Of a stretch of DNA of 64,000 nt, positions 8,526-16,614 are shown one piece after another; within the stretch, counting starts at the first letter, position 1, and every line of letters begins with the position of its first letter. The stretch spans positions 1,116,001 to 1,180,000 of the forward strand of contig NZ_CP018346.1 in NCBI RefSeq assembly GCF_001989455.1, written 5' to 3'. Origin of the DNA: Prochlorococcus sp. RS04. Lineage in GTDB: Bacteria > Cyanobacteriota > Cyanobacteriia > PCC-6307 > Cyanobiaceae. The notes under the pieces are model-generated. The model did no database searches. It saw nothing but the letters and a program-made list of their open reading frames with translations, and was not told the DNA's origin. Position numbers and translations under genes: made by a program.

Positions 8526-9976
8526 AATAATTCCTTAATTTTTTGTAGAGCCTTATCTGCTTGCAAGTCAAGTATTTTAATTTCATCGATAATTTCTTGT
8601 GGAGATCTATTATCGATTTTTTCTTCAATATTGGGATTCTTTAAAGTTAAGTCCCAAGTCTTTGAATTAATTTTTTCAATATCCACCATCCAGCTATTTT
8701 TAGCTTCTTCTTTAGTCTTAAACTTTTTAACAAAATCTATTAAATCATCTTCATTTAAAGGATTAGTTTTACCCATACTTCTGCCAACATCAAGTTGGTA
8801 ACACCAAATTTGTTCAGTAGGTTTACCTTTCTCGAAGAAAAGTACTACTGTCTTTACACCAGTGCCAATAAAAGATCCCTGTGGTAAATCTAATACAGCA
8901 AAAAGATTGCACTCTTCAAGAAGTTGTTTGCGAAGTGCAATGCTTGCATTGTCACCATTACTTAGGAAGGTGTTTTTAATAACTACTCCGCATCTTCCAC
9001 CAGGCTTCATCATTTTTATAAAGTGCTGCAAAAATAAGTAAGCAGTTTCTGAAGTTTTAATAGGAAAATTTTGTTGTATTTCTGAACGTTCTTTCCCCCC
9101 GAAAGGAGGGTTGGCAAGGATTACATCCACCCTTTCTTTTTCCTGAACATCAGCAAGATTCTCAGCCAGAGTATTTTTATGAACAATATTGGGTGCTTCT
9201 ACTCCATGAAGAATCATATTCATAATTCCAATTACATAAGCTAGACTTTTCTTCTCTTTTCCAAAGAAAGTATTATTTTGTAGTTGCTGAAATTCTGCTG
9301 CATTCAATTCCTTACTTGTACTCATCCAATCAAAGGCTTCACATAAAAATCCTGCACTTCCAACAGCACCGTCATAAACTGTCTCACCTATCTGAGGATT
9401 TATAACTTTTACTATGCTTTTTATAAGTGGGCGCGGTGTGTAATATTCACCACCATTGCGTCCTGCATTACCCATGTTTTTGATCTTATCTTCATATAAA
9501 CTGCTCAATTCAAGCTTTTCTTTATTACTAAGGAATTTCAGATCATTAACTTTATTAATTACATCTCTAAGCGAATAACCACTTTGCAATTTATTTCTTA
9601 ACTCAGAAAATATTTCGCCAATTTTGTAGTCAATACTTCTTGGATTTTCTGCGCTTTGTTTAAATCCAGCGAGATGTGGGAAAAGCTCTTTATTAACAAA
9701 CTCAAGTAAGTCATTTCCTGTTAATGCAATATCGTAATTAAGTTTCCCATCAAAAGTCTTTGGATAAGCCCACTCTTTCCATCTAAATTCTTTATCAATA
9801 ATTCTTTCGTAAGTTTCTCCATTTAAAATTGCTGCTGTTTCTTTCTCCTCTTCATAATCATCTAGATATTTGAGAAATAGGATCCAACTAGTTTGCTCTA
9901 TATAATCAAGTTCACTGCTGCAACCAGCATCTTTCCAAAAGACATCATCTATATTTTTGAAGGCTTCTTCATACAT
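8522..9976 (-). CDS. hsdM: Type I N6-adenine DNA methyltransferase subunit M
   Basis: A 484-residue HsdM. An N-terminal helical domain (residues 1-150) precedes the methyltransferase core. The AdoMet-binding segment reads YDGAVGSAGFL, close to the family FxGxG signature, and the catalytic motif IV is NPPFGG. GRNGGEYYTPRPLI is a hallmark of type I M subunits. It would protect host DNA by N6-adenine methylation and support restriction. It is first in the M-S-R operon. Confidence 0.94.
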   Translation of the reverse strand: MYEEAFKNIDDVFWKDAGCSSELDYIEQTSWILFLKYLDDYEEEKETAAILNGETYERIIDKEFRWKEWAYPKTFDGKLNYDIALTGNDLLEFVNKELFPHLAGFKQSAENPRSIDYKIGEIFSELRNKLQSGYSLRDVINKVNDLKFLSNKEKLELSSLYEDKIKNMGNAGRNGGEYYTPRPLIKSIVKVINPQIGETVYDGAVGSAGFLCEAFDWMSTSKELNAAEFQQLQNNTFFGKEKKSLAYVIGIMNMILHGVEAPNIVHKNTLAENLADVQEKERVDVILANPPFGGKERSEIQQNFPIKTSETAYLFLQHFIKMMKPGGRCGVVIKNTFLSNGDNASIALRKQLLEECNLFAVLDLPQGSFIGTGVKTVVLFFEKGKPTEQIWCYQLDVGRSMGKTNPLNEDDLIDFVKKFKTKEEAKNSWMVDIEKINSKTWDLTLKNPNIEEKIDNRSPQEIIDEIKILDLQADKALQKIKELL

Positions 9977-10117
9977 ATATCCGTTGAAATCTTAGATGTT
10001 TTTAAAGTTTAACCTGAATTCCCTTATTAAATTTATTGTGTGGAAGAGTCCTGAAAAATGCACACATATATATTTTTCTTTAATCACTTGGTGAGAGCAA
10101 AATATGAGTGTGAAATC

Positions 10118-11704
10118 TTATTCATCAAACAAACTAATTGTCTCTGGGTTACCTCTCTTTGATCCAAATTCAATATCAGTTAATTCTTTTGTTCTTCTTC
10201 TAATATCTATTCTTTCGTAAGTCTGCATGATTGTGGCTACAGAGTTACCACATATTCGAGCTAATAAATAAGCATCAGTACCTCTCAAGATATGATTCTC
10301 GATAAATGTTGAGCGCATTGAATATAAAGTGTATGGTCTTTCGGAAAACTTATGTCCTTTTAACTTCCCAGAAGACATTAAGTAGTCACATATCCATCTC
10401 CAATGTTGACCAATTTTTCTTTGGTTTGGTTGCTTCATTTCGTTGTATAACTGAGCAAAAACATAGTCATCTCCTTTGATTGGTTGATCGGTTTGACTCT
10501 TTATGAAATCTCTCCATCTCTTGAATACATGACCTAAGTTACAGGGTATCTCTCTGTAGTCTTGGGTCTTTGCTCTCATTGTTGTTATGTATGAGATAAG
10601 CCTTTCTTCTCTACCCCACTCAGTCCCTTTTGGTGCCCATTCGGAGGGGGCTTTAAATTCTGGAGCCTCTAACTCTAGATCTATTCCATCGGCTTGGGCT
10701 TCTCCCATGATTTGCTCCCATTCTTCTTGAGCTTTGGTGTTTGAAACTCTTCCAACGTCAACAATTTCTACATTCTTCCATTTGAGTTTGCAGATTTCTT
10801 CAGGAGACATGCCGCTATTCTTTGCTACTAATATCCAATGCCAAAACATATTTCTAAACCAGATACTCCTTTTAGTAGTTTTTCTGTCTACTACTTTTAC
10901 CTCTCCTCTAAATTGATTAGATGAGGGTAGCTTTTTGTTCTCATATGCTTCTTTTCTCCATATGTTACGTACATGGTTGATGATTGTGTCCCAATCTTCA
11001 GAATTAATTGCAGGGTTAGCATCTCTATCTGATTGTCTAACTTCAATCTTCGGAAGGAACTGCCCATCTAACCAAAGCCGAGCAGGTATGTATTTGTATT
11101 TAACTAAGTAGCTTTTGATAAATTCTCCTAGTATTGAAAGTTCTCTTTGAATCAATATCCTTTTGTCAGTATCTTTTAAACGATAAATACAGTAATCATC
11201 AAAACTAGTCTCATTTATTTGAGAGGTCATTGTTATTTTCTTCCAGTTTAAATAACCTCTTATTTTCTTCGAACAATTCTTTTTATGTTCATAACTATTT
11301 ATGGAGAATGCTCCTGCGTCAACTCTTTTAAGTTGTTGTTTTAACCAATCGTCCATAGCTTTTTCAATAGTCATCTTTGGACTATCCTTTTTCTGCTCAG
11401 CTCTAAATAATTTTTCTTTATCTCTTTGCAGCTTCTCTTCTCTAGCTATGAGGTTTAACGGATCGATATTTATTGGGTTTCTAGGTTTGTTTGCTAAGTC
11501 TTGTGCTAATTCAATAGCTATTTGAGGAGCCATAGCGATTGCCTCCTCTAAAGATTTAGCTTCCAGAATGTGCTTAGTTCTATAGTTCCTAATGCTGTTA
11601 TCCCATTCTCGATAGACATAATTTCCTACAGAAGTTCCAGATGCAAATCGGACTACAGAACCTCTCCCATTAAGGACAGTTTGTTTCTCTGCAATCTTTG
11701 GCAC
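10118..11704 (-). CDS. Tyrosine recombinase/integrase of the element
   Basis: A 528-residue recombinase next to the right end of the element. The C-terminal catalytic domain shows LKWKNVEI, a beta-hairpin RAKTQDYREIPCN, the box YSMRSTFIENH and the nucleophile segment MQTYERID. The long N-terminal part includes a helical core-binding region near residues 110-220. The usual Arg-I position reads GMSPEE rather than GxR, and the box II His is Ser, so this is a divergent subfamily or a degenerate enzyme. Its promoter region contains two GCTGGTATG copies, so integrase binding could autoregulate it. Confidence 0.85.
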   Translation of the reverse strand: MPKIAEKQTVLNGRGSVVRFASGTSVGNYVYREWDNSIRNYRTKHILEAKSLEEAIAMAPQIAIELAQDLANKPRNPINIDPLNLIAREEKLQRDKEKLFRAEQKKDSPKMTIEKAMDDWLKQQLKRVDAGAFSINSYEHKKNCSKKIRGYLNWKKITMTSQINETSFDDYCIYRLKDTDKRILIQRELSILGEFIKSYLVKYKYIPARLWLDGQFLPKIEVRQSDRDANPAINSEDWDTIINHVRNIWRKEAYENKKLPSSNQFRGEVKVVDRKTTKRSIWFRNMFWHWILVAKNSGMSPEEICKLKWKNVEIVDVGRVSNTKAQEEWEQIMGEAQADGIDLELEAPEFKAPSEWAPKGTEWGREERLISYITTMRAKTQDYREIPCNLGHVFKRWRDFIKSQTDQPIKGDDYVFAQLYNEMKQPNQRKIGQHWRWICDYLMSSGKLKGHKFSERPYTLYSMRSTFIENHILRGTDAYLLARICGNSVATIMQTYERIDIRRRTKELTDIEFGSKRGNPETISLFDE

Positions 11705-11740
11705 TAGTTAAAAAATATCTAAAAGAAATATACTCTATTT

Positions 11741-11761
11741 GCTGGTATGTTGCTGGTATGG
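11741..11761. repeat. Right-end arm-type repeats (GCTGGTATG)
   Basis: Two direct copies (11741-11749 and 11752-11760) match the left-end copies in sequence, orientation and near-identical pair spacing. They sit 37-60 bp upstream of the integrase ATG and 47-67 bp from the recombination core. Confidence 0.6.
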
Positions 11762-11807
11762 GGTCTATAAAATGCTTAAAAACCCTGTTATATTAAACTG
11801 GTACATG

Positions 11808-11838
11808 TTTCATTAGCCAGTAATTAATTTCAGTCATA
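11808..11838. repeat. attR: orphan 5' end of the EVE gene
   Basis: On the minus strand this reads an ATG followed by codons for TEINYWLMK, then leaves EVE homology and stops after 14 codons. It is the displaced original start of the EVE gene. It differs from attL in three bases, one of which changes Pro to Ile at codon 4. Confidence 0.8.
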
Positions 11839-12186
11839 TCAATACTTTAGAAGAAAACTACAATGTGTGAATGGTGAATGAACAGAATACTAAAAATGTT
11901 CAATTCTAGGTTAATTATCCATCAAATTATCTATTTAGGAAAGTGATGGGTGGTATGGGGTAATTAATTCTTTTAATAAAATTGTTTTTATAACTTATTT
12001 GCGTATAAAAATTTCTTGATAAATCAAAAAAACATGAAATAATTCTGTTTTATTGATTTTTATGGCACTAATCCCTTTTTAAATCCACTGACAAAAAAGG
12101 TAAAGCTAATAGTAAAAGTATTCTTAGCCTTGCTCTATTGATGTTCTCATTGGTAACTTGGATGTGCTTATTCAGGTAAAAAAATT

Positions 12187-12321
12187 ATGACTAAAAAAGA
12201 AGGAAAAGAATTAGCTACGGTAAAGGTTTATCTTAATACTGGAATTATTGCAGGATTAATTGGGGTAGGATTTATTGCTTCAACTTTAGTTTTTGGAGTA
12301 TTACTTCTGGTTTTAAAATAA
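12187..12321 (+). CDS. 44-residue single-span membrane protein
   Basis: A small frame beginning MTKKEGKELATVKVYLNT followed by one glycine-rich membrane helix (IIAGLIGVGFIASTLV). It is too short for usual annotation. Its 3' half overlaps, antisense, the last 94 bases of the secreted protein gene on the other strand. Function unknown. Confidence 0.5.
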   Translation: MTKKEGKELATVKVYLNTGIIAGLIGVGFIASTLVFGVLLLVLK

Positions 12322-12653
12322 TTGTTTAAAAAAGATTTAAATTCTTTTTCATTAGCTTTCGAGAAATCATATGAACAGATTGATTTAAAATCAGATTTGA
12401 AAATTTCTAAAAATTTATTCTCGTCTTTTATGTAATTATCAGGAATAGATGAGAAGAAATATTCGTATTTTAAGGTTGATTCTTTATCAAGACCTTTAAA
12501 TAGATTTTGTTCTAAAGAATCACAATATTTTTTGGCTAAATGATTATTGGATATTTTTTTCTCAGTATATATTTCTCCAAATATAGGCAGAGCATTTATA
12601 AGATTTATTTTGATGATAAATCCAATTAAAAATGAAATTAGAACAAATTTCAC
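12228..12653 (-). CDS. Secreted hypothetical protein
   Basis: A 141-residue protein with an N-terminal signal peptide (MKFVLISFLIGFIIKI) and two cysteines in the mature part (KKYCDSLEQ and KSICSYDF), which could form a disulfide in the periplasm or thylakoid lumen. The start is a GTG overlapping the stop of the upstream 51-residue gene, so translation is probably coupled. Part of its C-terminus overlaps an opposite-strand small gene. Confidence 0.6.
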   Translation of the reverse strand: MKFVLISFLIGFIIKINLINALPIFGEIYTEKKISNNHLAKKYCDSLEQNLFKGLDKESTLKYEYFFSSIPDNYIKDENKFLEIFKSDFKSICSYDFSKANEKEFKSFLNNYFKTRSNTPKTKVEAINPTPINPAIIPVLR

Positions 12654-12805
12654 TGATCTTCTTTTGGATTTAGGAAAGGTCTTATTTTATTTTTTAGTTC
12701 ACTTAGTGGCTTTTCAATAAAATCAGGTTTTTTTAAGACTGCAAGGAAAATCCATCCTGCACTAATAGCAAGAACCATCCCTAGATAGGCAAAACCATAA
12801 ATCAT
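12650..12805 (-). CDS. 51-residue membrane protein coupled to 12228 gene
   Basis: Starts ATG at 12805 (MIYGFAYLGMVLAISAGW) with a single membrane helix followed by a charged tail (KPDFIEKPLSELKNKIRP). Its stop overlaps the GTG of the next gene by GTGA. Function unknown. Confidence 0.6.
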   Translation of the reverse strand: MIYGFAYLGMVLAISAGWIFLAVLKKPDFIEKPLSELKNKIRPFLNPKEDQ

Positions 12806-12964
12806 AAGTGCTTTAGTTAATTTGTTTTTTTATTATGATTGTTTTTTGACTCCTACAGCTGGCTTAATTTTTTCCTCTTCTTTAACCTTTTCCTTAATAA
12901 TTAATTTATCTTCGGTTCTTCCAAAATCATCTTTGCCTGCAATAAAGAAAATAAGTGCACTAAT

Positions 12965-13010
12965 AAAAAAAGGAGCTAACTGCTCCTCATTTTAGTTTGA
13001 ATGTAAATCA
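12965..13010 (-). terminator. Hairpin plus T-run downstream of cupin gene; box copy A
   Basis: On the minus strand the hairpin AGGAGC-AGTTA-GCTCCT (12971-12987) is followed by seven T, fitting an intrinsic terminator for the cupin gene. It is preceded by a box (12991-13008) resembling those beside hairpins at 14399, 25812 and 28906. Confidence 0.65.
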
Positions 13011-13034
13011 AAAAAATTGATTTAAGATTAAAAT

Positions 13035-13463
13035 TTATCCTTCAGCGGGAATTAAAATTGGAACATCTTTTGCTCCAATTGCTGCGAACCAAACTATTGC
13101 GTTATCAGTTTTTGCATTACCCATTGTATGTTTTGGTGTCTTTGGGCCAACTATAAAAGTATCCCCTGCTGTATAGGTAAGATCTTCCATCCCCTCTCTT
13201 TTGACAACAATCGTACCTTGCTCAACATTGCCTAATAATGGAATTGGATGAGAGTGGAGTGGAACTATTCCTCCTTCAGCCAACTCGACTCTTTGTAATC
13301 TTATTTCTGCTTTTCCTTTTGGGTATTTAAGAGCATCTCCATCCATAGTTTCAGAACCTACAAAGACTTCTTGTACATCAACGGGAGATTCTGCAGCTAT
13401 AGAAATACTAGGGTTGATAAGCATTAATGCAACAGCAAATGCTATGAATAAATTTTTCATCAT
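13035..13463 (-). CDS. Secreted cupin-domain protein
   Basis: 142 residues: a signal peptide (FIAFAVALMLINPSISIA, cleavage likely after AAE) followed by one cupin barrel. Metal-site motif 1 reads GGIVPLHSHPIP and motif 2 contains DTFIVGPKTPKHTMG, with histidines positioned to bind one metal. Such small periplasmic cupins lack an assignable substrate. It has its own terminator downstream. Confidence 0.8.
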   Translation of the reverse strand: MMKNLFIAFAVALMLINPSISIAAESPVDVQEVFVGSETMDGDALKYPKGKAEIRLQRVELAEGGIVPLHSHPIPLLGNVEQGTIVVKREGMEDLTYTAGDTFIVGPKTPKHTMGNAKTDNAIVWFAAIGAKDVPILIPAEG

Positions 13464-13645
13464 GAATTTGAATTTCTAAAAAATTATTTAGACTCATAGT
13501 ATTTATTTTTTTCATTTTTGGCAGTAATTGATTTGACTTTTGAAGTTATTTAATCTGAAGCCATTTTTTAAAAGTTTTTTCATGAAGGTATTGAATTTTA
13601 ATAAATGATTAGTGCAGACACTAATCAAAATTATTCTCAAGAATT

Positions 13646-14365
13646 TTAATAATTTAATTCTTTCATCAATAAATTCCAACCAATTAATGATGCATCCTTA
13701 TGGAAAGATTCTCTTTCCTCACACATAAAGCCATGATCAGCCTCTTTAACTTCGACATAAATAAATCTTTCTTCTAACGGATCTATTTTTTTAAATCTTT
13801 TTTTAATTTCTAATCTATCTTGTACGGGAATTAAATCATCTGAAGAACCACATATGAAGTTTAATTTTCCAGAAACTTTTTCTAGTAAATCAATAGGTGC
13901 AAAATTAGTATCCTTTCTTGGCGCAGTTATCCCTGCTCCATAAAAACAAAATGTACTATCTATTCCTTTTAAAAAAGAAGCTATAACTGCTGCATGACCC
14001 CCAAAACAAAATCCAATAATTGAGATTTTCTTTTTTGGATATTTTTCTTTAACCCAATTCATAGCTGCAGAAATATCTTTAATAATATTTTTTGAAGTGG
14101 TTAAATTTTTATGATGCCTGCCTAATTTTAAGTCTGCTTCGCTGTATGATAAATCTAATTTTGGAGCTGTTCTACCGTAAAGAGGTAAGGCTAATACAGT
14201 TACATTTTGTTTGGCTAATTTTTCAGAAAAACTTCTTATCCAGTGATTAATCCCAAACACCTCTGGTAAAACTATAGATATATATTTACAGTCACTACCT
14301 GAATCTACCCACCAAGATCTAAGAGGTAAATCACCACTATAAACTTTTGTCCATTGACCTTTCAT
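13646..14365 (-). CDS. Dienelactone hydrolase family protein
   Basis: A 239-residue alpha/beta hydrolase. The nucleophile elbow is IGFCFGGHAA with Cys, as in dienelactone hydrolases; an acid is plausible in CGSSDDLIP and the catalytic His in EADHGFM. The substrate in cyanobacteria is unknown. A hairpin with T-run lies about 35 bp upstream of the ATG on the same strand, so expression may pass through a leader hairpin. Confidence 0.85.
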   Translation of the reverse strand: MKGQWTKVYSGDLPLRSWWVDSGSDCKYISIVLPEVFGINHWIRSFSEKLAKQNVTVLALPLYGRTAPKLDLSYSEADLKLGRHHKNLTTSKNIIKDISAAMNWVKEKYPKKKISIIGFCFGGHAAVIASFLKGIDSTFCFYGAGITAPRKDTNFAPIDLLEKVSGKLNFICGSSDDLIPVQDRLEIKKRFKKIDPLEERFIYVEVKEADHGFMCEERESFHKDASLIGWNLLMKELNY

Positions 14366-14678
14366 TAGTGATTAAATAAAAAGTTTTTGCCAGAAAAAAA
14401 GAGGGTTATGTTCCTCTTAGTTTAGCTTGATTGTAAATGTAAAATTTCCTTATTCGTTTTTATAAATTAAATCTTAAATTAAGTAGAGAAACTTATATGG
14501 AACTCATTTTTATATAAGTTATATAAATCAAATTAAGTAGTCTTTTTTACCAAATAAGTGTACCTGTTGCTAAATACATATATTTGTCCTCGAAAAGCCT
14601 CTAAAAAATACTTTTTCTTGAAATAAAGATTGACAAGACATTCATAAAAAAAACTTTTATAAATCATTAACTTCTTTT
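14366..14678. other. Intergenic region with leader hairpin (box copy B)
   Basis: No gene is seen. The minus strand holds AAGAGG..CCTCTT (14399-14418) followed by a T-run, preceded by the box TTTACAATCAAGCTAAACTA (14418-14437). It lies upstream of, and points toward, the hydrolase gene. Confidence 0.5.
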
Positions 14679-14993
14679 ATGAATATGTTTTTAACTAACA
14701 AGACTCGTTTAAAAATTAAGGATATTGTAAAGAGGATTTCATTAGATGAACCTGTAGCATTGGAAGAAAGAATTTATGTAGAAAAGCTTGCAAAACATAA
14801 TTCAACTATATGGACATGGCTTAAGAAAGCTAATAGCTTGAGGAGATATGGCAAGCAAAAATCAGATGGAATAAATGGACTCATCCAGAATCTAGGCCTT
14901 GATGGCTTAGAAACTGAAAATCATTTTGATCCCAAAAATGATGATCTTGCTGATTGGTTTAGTGGATCTCCTGATTGGGTGAGGAGGAGCTAA
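14679..14993 (+). CDS. Conserved-looking hypothetical protein
   Basis: A 104-residue soluble protein beginning MNMFLTNKTRLKIKDIVKRI and ending in DDLADWFSGSPDWVRRS. It has a long amphipathic helical N-terminal half and an acidic, tryptophan-containing tail. No catalytic motif is seen and the family is not recognised. Confidence 0.7.
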   Translation: MNMFLTNKTRLKIKDIVKRISLDEPVALEERIYVEKLAKHNSTIWTWLKKANSLRRYGKQKSDGINGLIQNLGLDGLETENHFDPKNDDLADWFSGSPDWVRRS

Positions 14994-15020
14994 TTACCCT
15001 TACTTTAAAATGGATTCAAA

Positions 15021-15191
15021 TTAATAATGAAAAAAGGGAACATCCTCAACTTGTCTTGGAGCATAATCGCAAATACCGAATTGCATACATTCCATTTGAG
15101 CATCAGTTAGTTTTCTCTTAATTGATAACGTATCAAACAAACCACCAAATGCATGTTGAATTTTATTTTTAATTAGATTTCCGTAAGTCAT
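15021..15191 (-). CDS. 56-residue protein with C-x4-C motif
   Basis: Begins MTYGNLIKNKIQHAFGGLF and carries a C-terminal ECMQFGICDYAP segment. Its upstream region (15215-15262) closely matches that of the small genes at 24531-24794, suggesting shared regulation. Function unknown. Confidence 0.6.
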   Translation of the reverse strand: MTYGNLIKNKIQHAFGGLFDTLSIKRKLTDAQMECMQFGICDYAPRQVEDVPFFHY

Positions 15192-15378
15192 AATTAACCT
15201 TCTTTTTAGAAATTATTTAGTATGAGTTATACACAAGAATCAAGAGTTGTAATACCTAAAATATAAACTATAAATTAATCAGTTTTAAATATTTCACTAT
15301 ATTCACAATCAGTATTTTTGCTCTAGGAAATTTCAATAAGCACCTCTATGTTGGACCAACTGATTGAGGGATAATTAC

Positions 15379-15486
15379 ATGAGTACGTTCAAAACGAAAT
15401 ACTTTAAAGACACAAAAAAGATCAACAACACTCTTTGGTTGGATAAATTAATTAATCAACTTGAAAAAAAATCAAAGGGAGTTTGA
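15379..15486 (+). CDS. 35-residue peptide, paralogue of 16289 peptide
   Basis: The peptide starts MSTFKTKYFKD and contains NNTLWLDKLINQLEK, which matches NNTEWLDELINKIEN in the gene at 16289. The shared start and amphipathic helix identify a small paralogous family. It is followed after 2 bases by another small gene. Confidence 0.55.
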   Translation: MSTFKTKYFKDTKKINNTLWLDKLINQLEKKSKGV

Positions 15487-15488
15487 TC

Positions 15489-15659
15489 ATGAATACATTT
15501 AGAAATAAACAATTCAAAAATGAATTAGATCCAAAGTATGCCTTTTATGATTGTCTTCGTAGTTGCGAAATTAAGAGTAATACTGAAAAGTCTTTAGAAG
15601 AATGCGTCGAAAATTGTGAACCTAGATTATTACCAGAGAATCTCGATGGCCAAAAATAG
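15489..15659 (+). CDS. 56-residue twin CX3C protein
   Basis: Contains two CX3C pairs (YDCLRSCEI and EECVENCEP), the pattern of a disulfide-linked helical hairpin or metal site. A protein with the same twin arrangement is encoded at 39127-39285. It directly follows the 35-residue gene with a 2-base gap. Confidence 0.6.
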   Translation: MNTFRNKQFKNELDPKYAFYDCLRSCEIKSNTEKSLEECVENCEPRLLPENLDGQK

Positions 15660-15730
15660 GAATTTAAACTCTATTCAAAAACTATTTTGACCTTATAGAG
15701 TTTTTATATAGATTTAAGGAGGGTAATCTT

Positions 15731-15889
15731 ATGACCAACCTCGCAATTGAGCTACTTCTTCTAATTATAATTTTAGTTAATTTTGGAGCGATCCTTACCG
15801 CTAAAATTTATTCACAATCACTAAAAGAAATTCAACTTAAAAGAATATTTTGTAGAGAATCTATAAGTAACCCATATTGTGTTTTTTGA
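15731..15889 (+). CDS. 52-residue single-span membrane protein
   Basis: A strong AAGGAGGGT ribosome-binding site precedes the ATG. One membrane helix (IELLLLIIILVNFGAILT) is followed by a short tail with CRESISNPYCVF. The good ribosome site supports real translation. Function unknown. Confidence 0.65.
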   Translation: MTNLAIELLLLIIILVNFGAILTAKIYSQSLKEIQLKRIFCRESISNPYCVF

Positions 15890-15903
15890 TAAATTAATTC
15901 CAA

Positions 15904-15935
15904 AATAATAGATCTCAAACTAGAGATCTATTATT
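15904..15935. terminator. 13-bp perfect hairpin after small gene cluster
   Basis: AATAATAGATCTC pairs perfectly with GAGATCTATTATT around a six-base loop. It lies between converging small genes and may terminate both, although T-runs are weak. Confidence 0.55.
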
Positions 15936-15956
15936 AAAAGTTAAAGTCCACAAAAA

Positions 15957-16064
15957 TTAAAAATAAGGTGTATAGGGTACTTCTGTTTTTAATGAATCTC
16001 CGTAGTAACTTTCAGCTGACTTTACCAAGATCCAATAAATGAAATTTAGAAATGATTTTTCCAT
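15957..16064 (-). CDS. 35-residue peptide, YW-SAES family copy 1
   Basis: The peptide MEKSFLNFIYWILVKSAES continues with YYGDSLKTEVPYTPYF. A clear paralogue at 27014-27133 keeps EKxxxNFxYWxLxxSAESxYGxS. Conservation of sequence between distant copies argues it is translated. Function unknown. Confidence 0.6.
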   Translation of the reverse strand: MEKSFLNFIYWILVKSAESYYGDSLKTEVPYTPYF

Positions 16065-16288
16065 AGGAATATCTATACCCTTTCCTTATTCAAATCAGAA
16101 TTTAAAATAAAAACATCGTAGAAAATACTTAAATGAAGAGATTTAGATTTTCTTAGTTAATTTGTGTAGGTTAGGTTTGTATGAAATGCTACTAAAGCTT
16201 GTCTTATCAACCGATTTGGTAATATTGCTTATTGATTCCTGTAATTTCAAAAGATATATTAAATGGATAATCTAAATATAAGAAATTT

Positions 16289-16408
16289 ATGAGTACTCAA
16301 AAAAGTCAAAGCCATAAAAGACAAGAGCAAAATAATACAGAATGGTTAGATGAATTAATCAATAAAATTGAAAATATGAAAAATAAAATATCTAATACTT
16401 TTAACTAA
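16289..16408 (+). CDS. 39-residue peptide, paralogue of 15379 peptide
   Basis: Begins MSTQKSQSHKRQEQ and has the family helix NNTEWLDELINKIEN. It precedes gdmH by about 200 bp on the same strand, but the gap and the unrelated family make operon membership unlikely. Confidence 0.55.
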   Translation: MSTQKSQSHKRQEQNNTEWLDELINKIENMKNKISNTFN

Positions 16409-16614
16409 TTATTTCTTCTATCATTTATTCCGTTATTAAATATTTGAAATACTTTTGTAATTAAGCCGGCTGGTTTTTTTAATAAAGTAATTTATTTTAT
16501 TTTTGCGAAAAGTTATTTAACAATGTTTAAATGAGAATCTTTTAAAGCAAGTTTATGGTTCATTTTTATTTTTATTGACAATATTGAAATAAGTGTAAAA
16601 AGAATTTTAAATTT

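Larger units (their letters stand above)
3103..11838. mobile_element. Integrative element with type I restriction-modification cargo
   Basis: The element is bounded by the 31-bp imperfect repeats at 3103-3133 and 11808-11838. It contains a tyrosine recombinase gene adjacent to the right end, hsdM-hsdS-hsdR, two zinc-ribbon-like small genes and two unknown small genes. All genes run on the minus strand. Short GCTGGTATG repeats near both ends look like arm-type recombinase sites. No replication, capsid or conjugation genes are visible, so it resembles a defence island or satellite-like integrative element rather than a prophage. Integration is at a protein gene start rather than in a tRNA. Confidence 0.8.
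11705..12186. other. Element right end, attR and gene-free flank
   Basis: The stretch includes the recombinase promoter, the right arm repeats (11741-11761) and attR (11808-11838). From 11839 to 12186 I see no convincing gene. This flank should contain the original EVE promoter, now cut off from its gene. Confidence 0.5.

Noticed and set aside
3756-11704. Prophage
   Set aside because: No capsid, tail, terminase or lysis genes lie between the repeats.
12060-12175. Plus-strand open frames near the 12187 gene ending in a hydrophobic segment
   Set aside because: No acceptable start codon; frames are broken by stops.
12832-12990. Minus-strand open frame with hydrophobic start and charged tail
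   Set aside because: No start codon follows the upstream stop, and the N-terminal part overlaps the terminator hairpin.
16409-16614. Possible guanidine riboswitch before gdmH
   Set aside because: I looked for guanidine-I, -II and -III type signatures and saw no convincing match; the region is plain A+T-rich with only a short GCCGGC palindrome.
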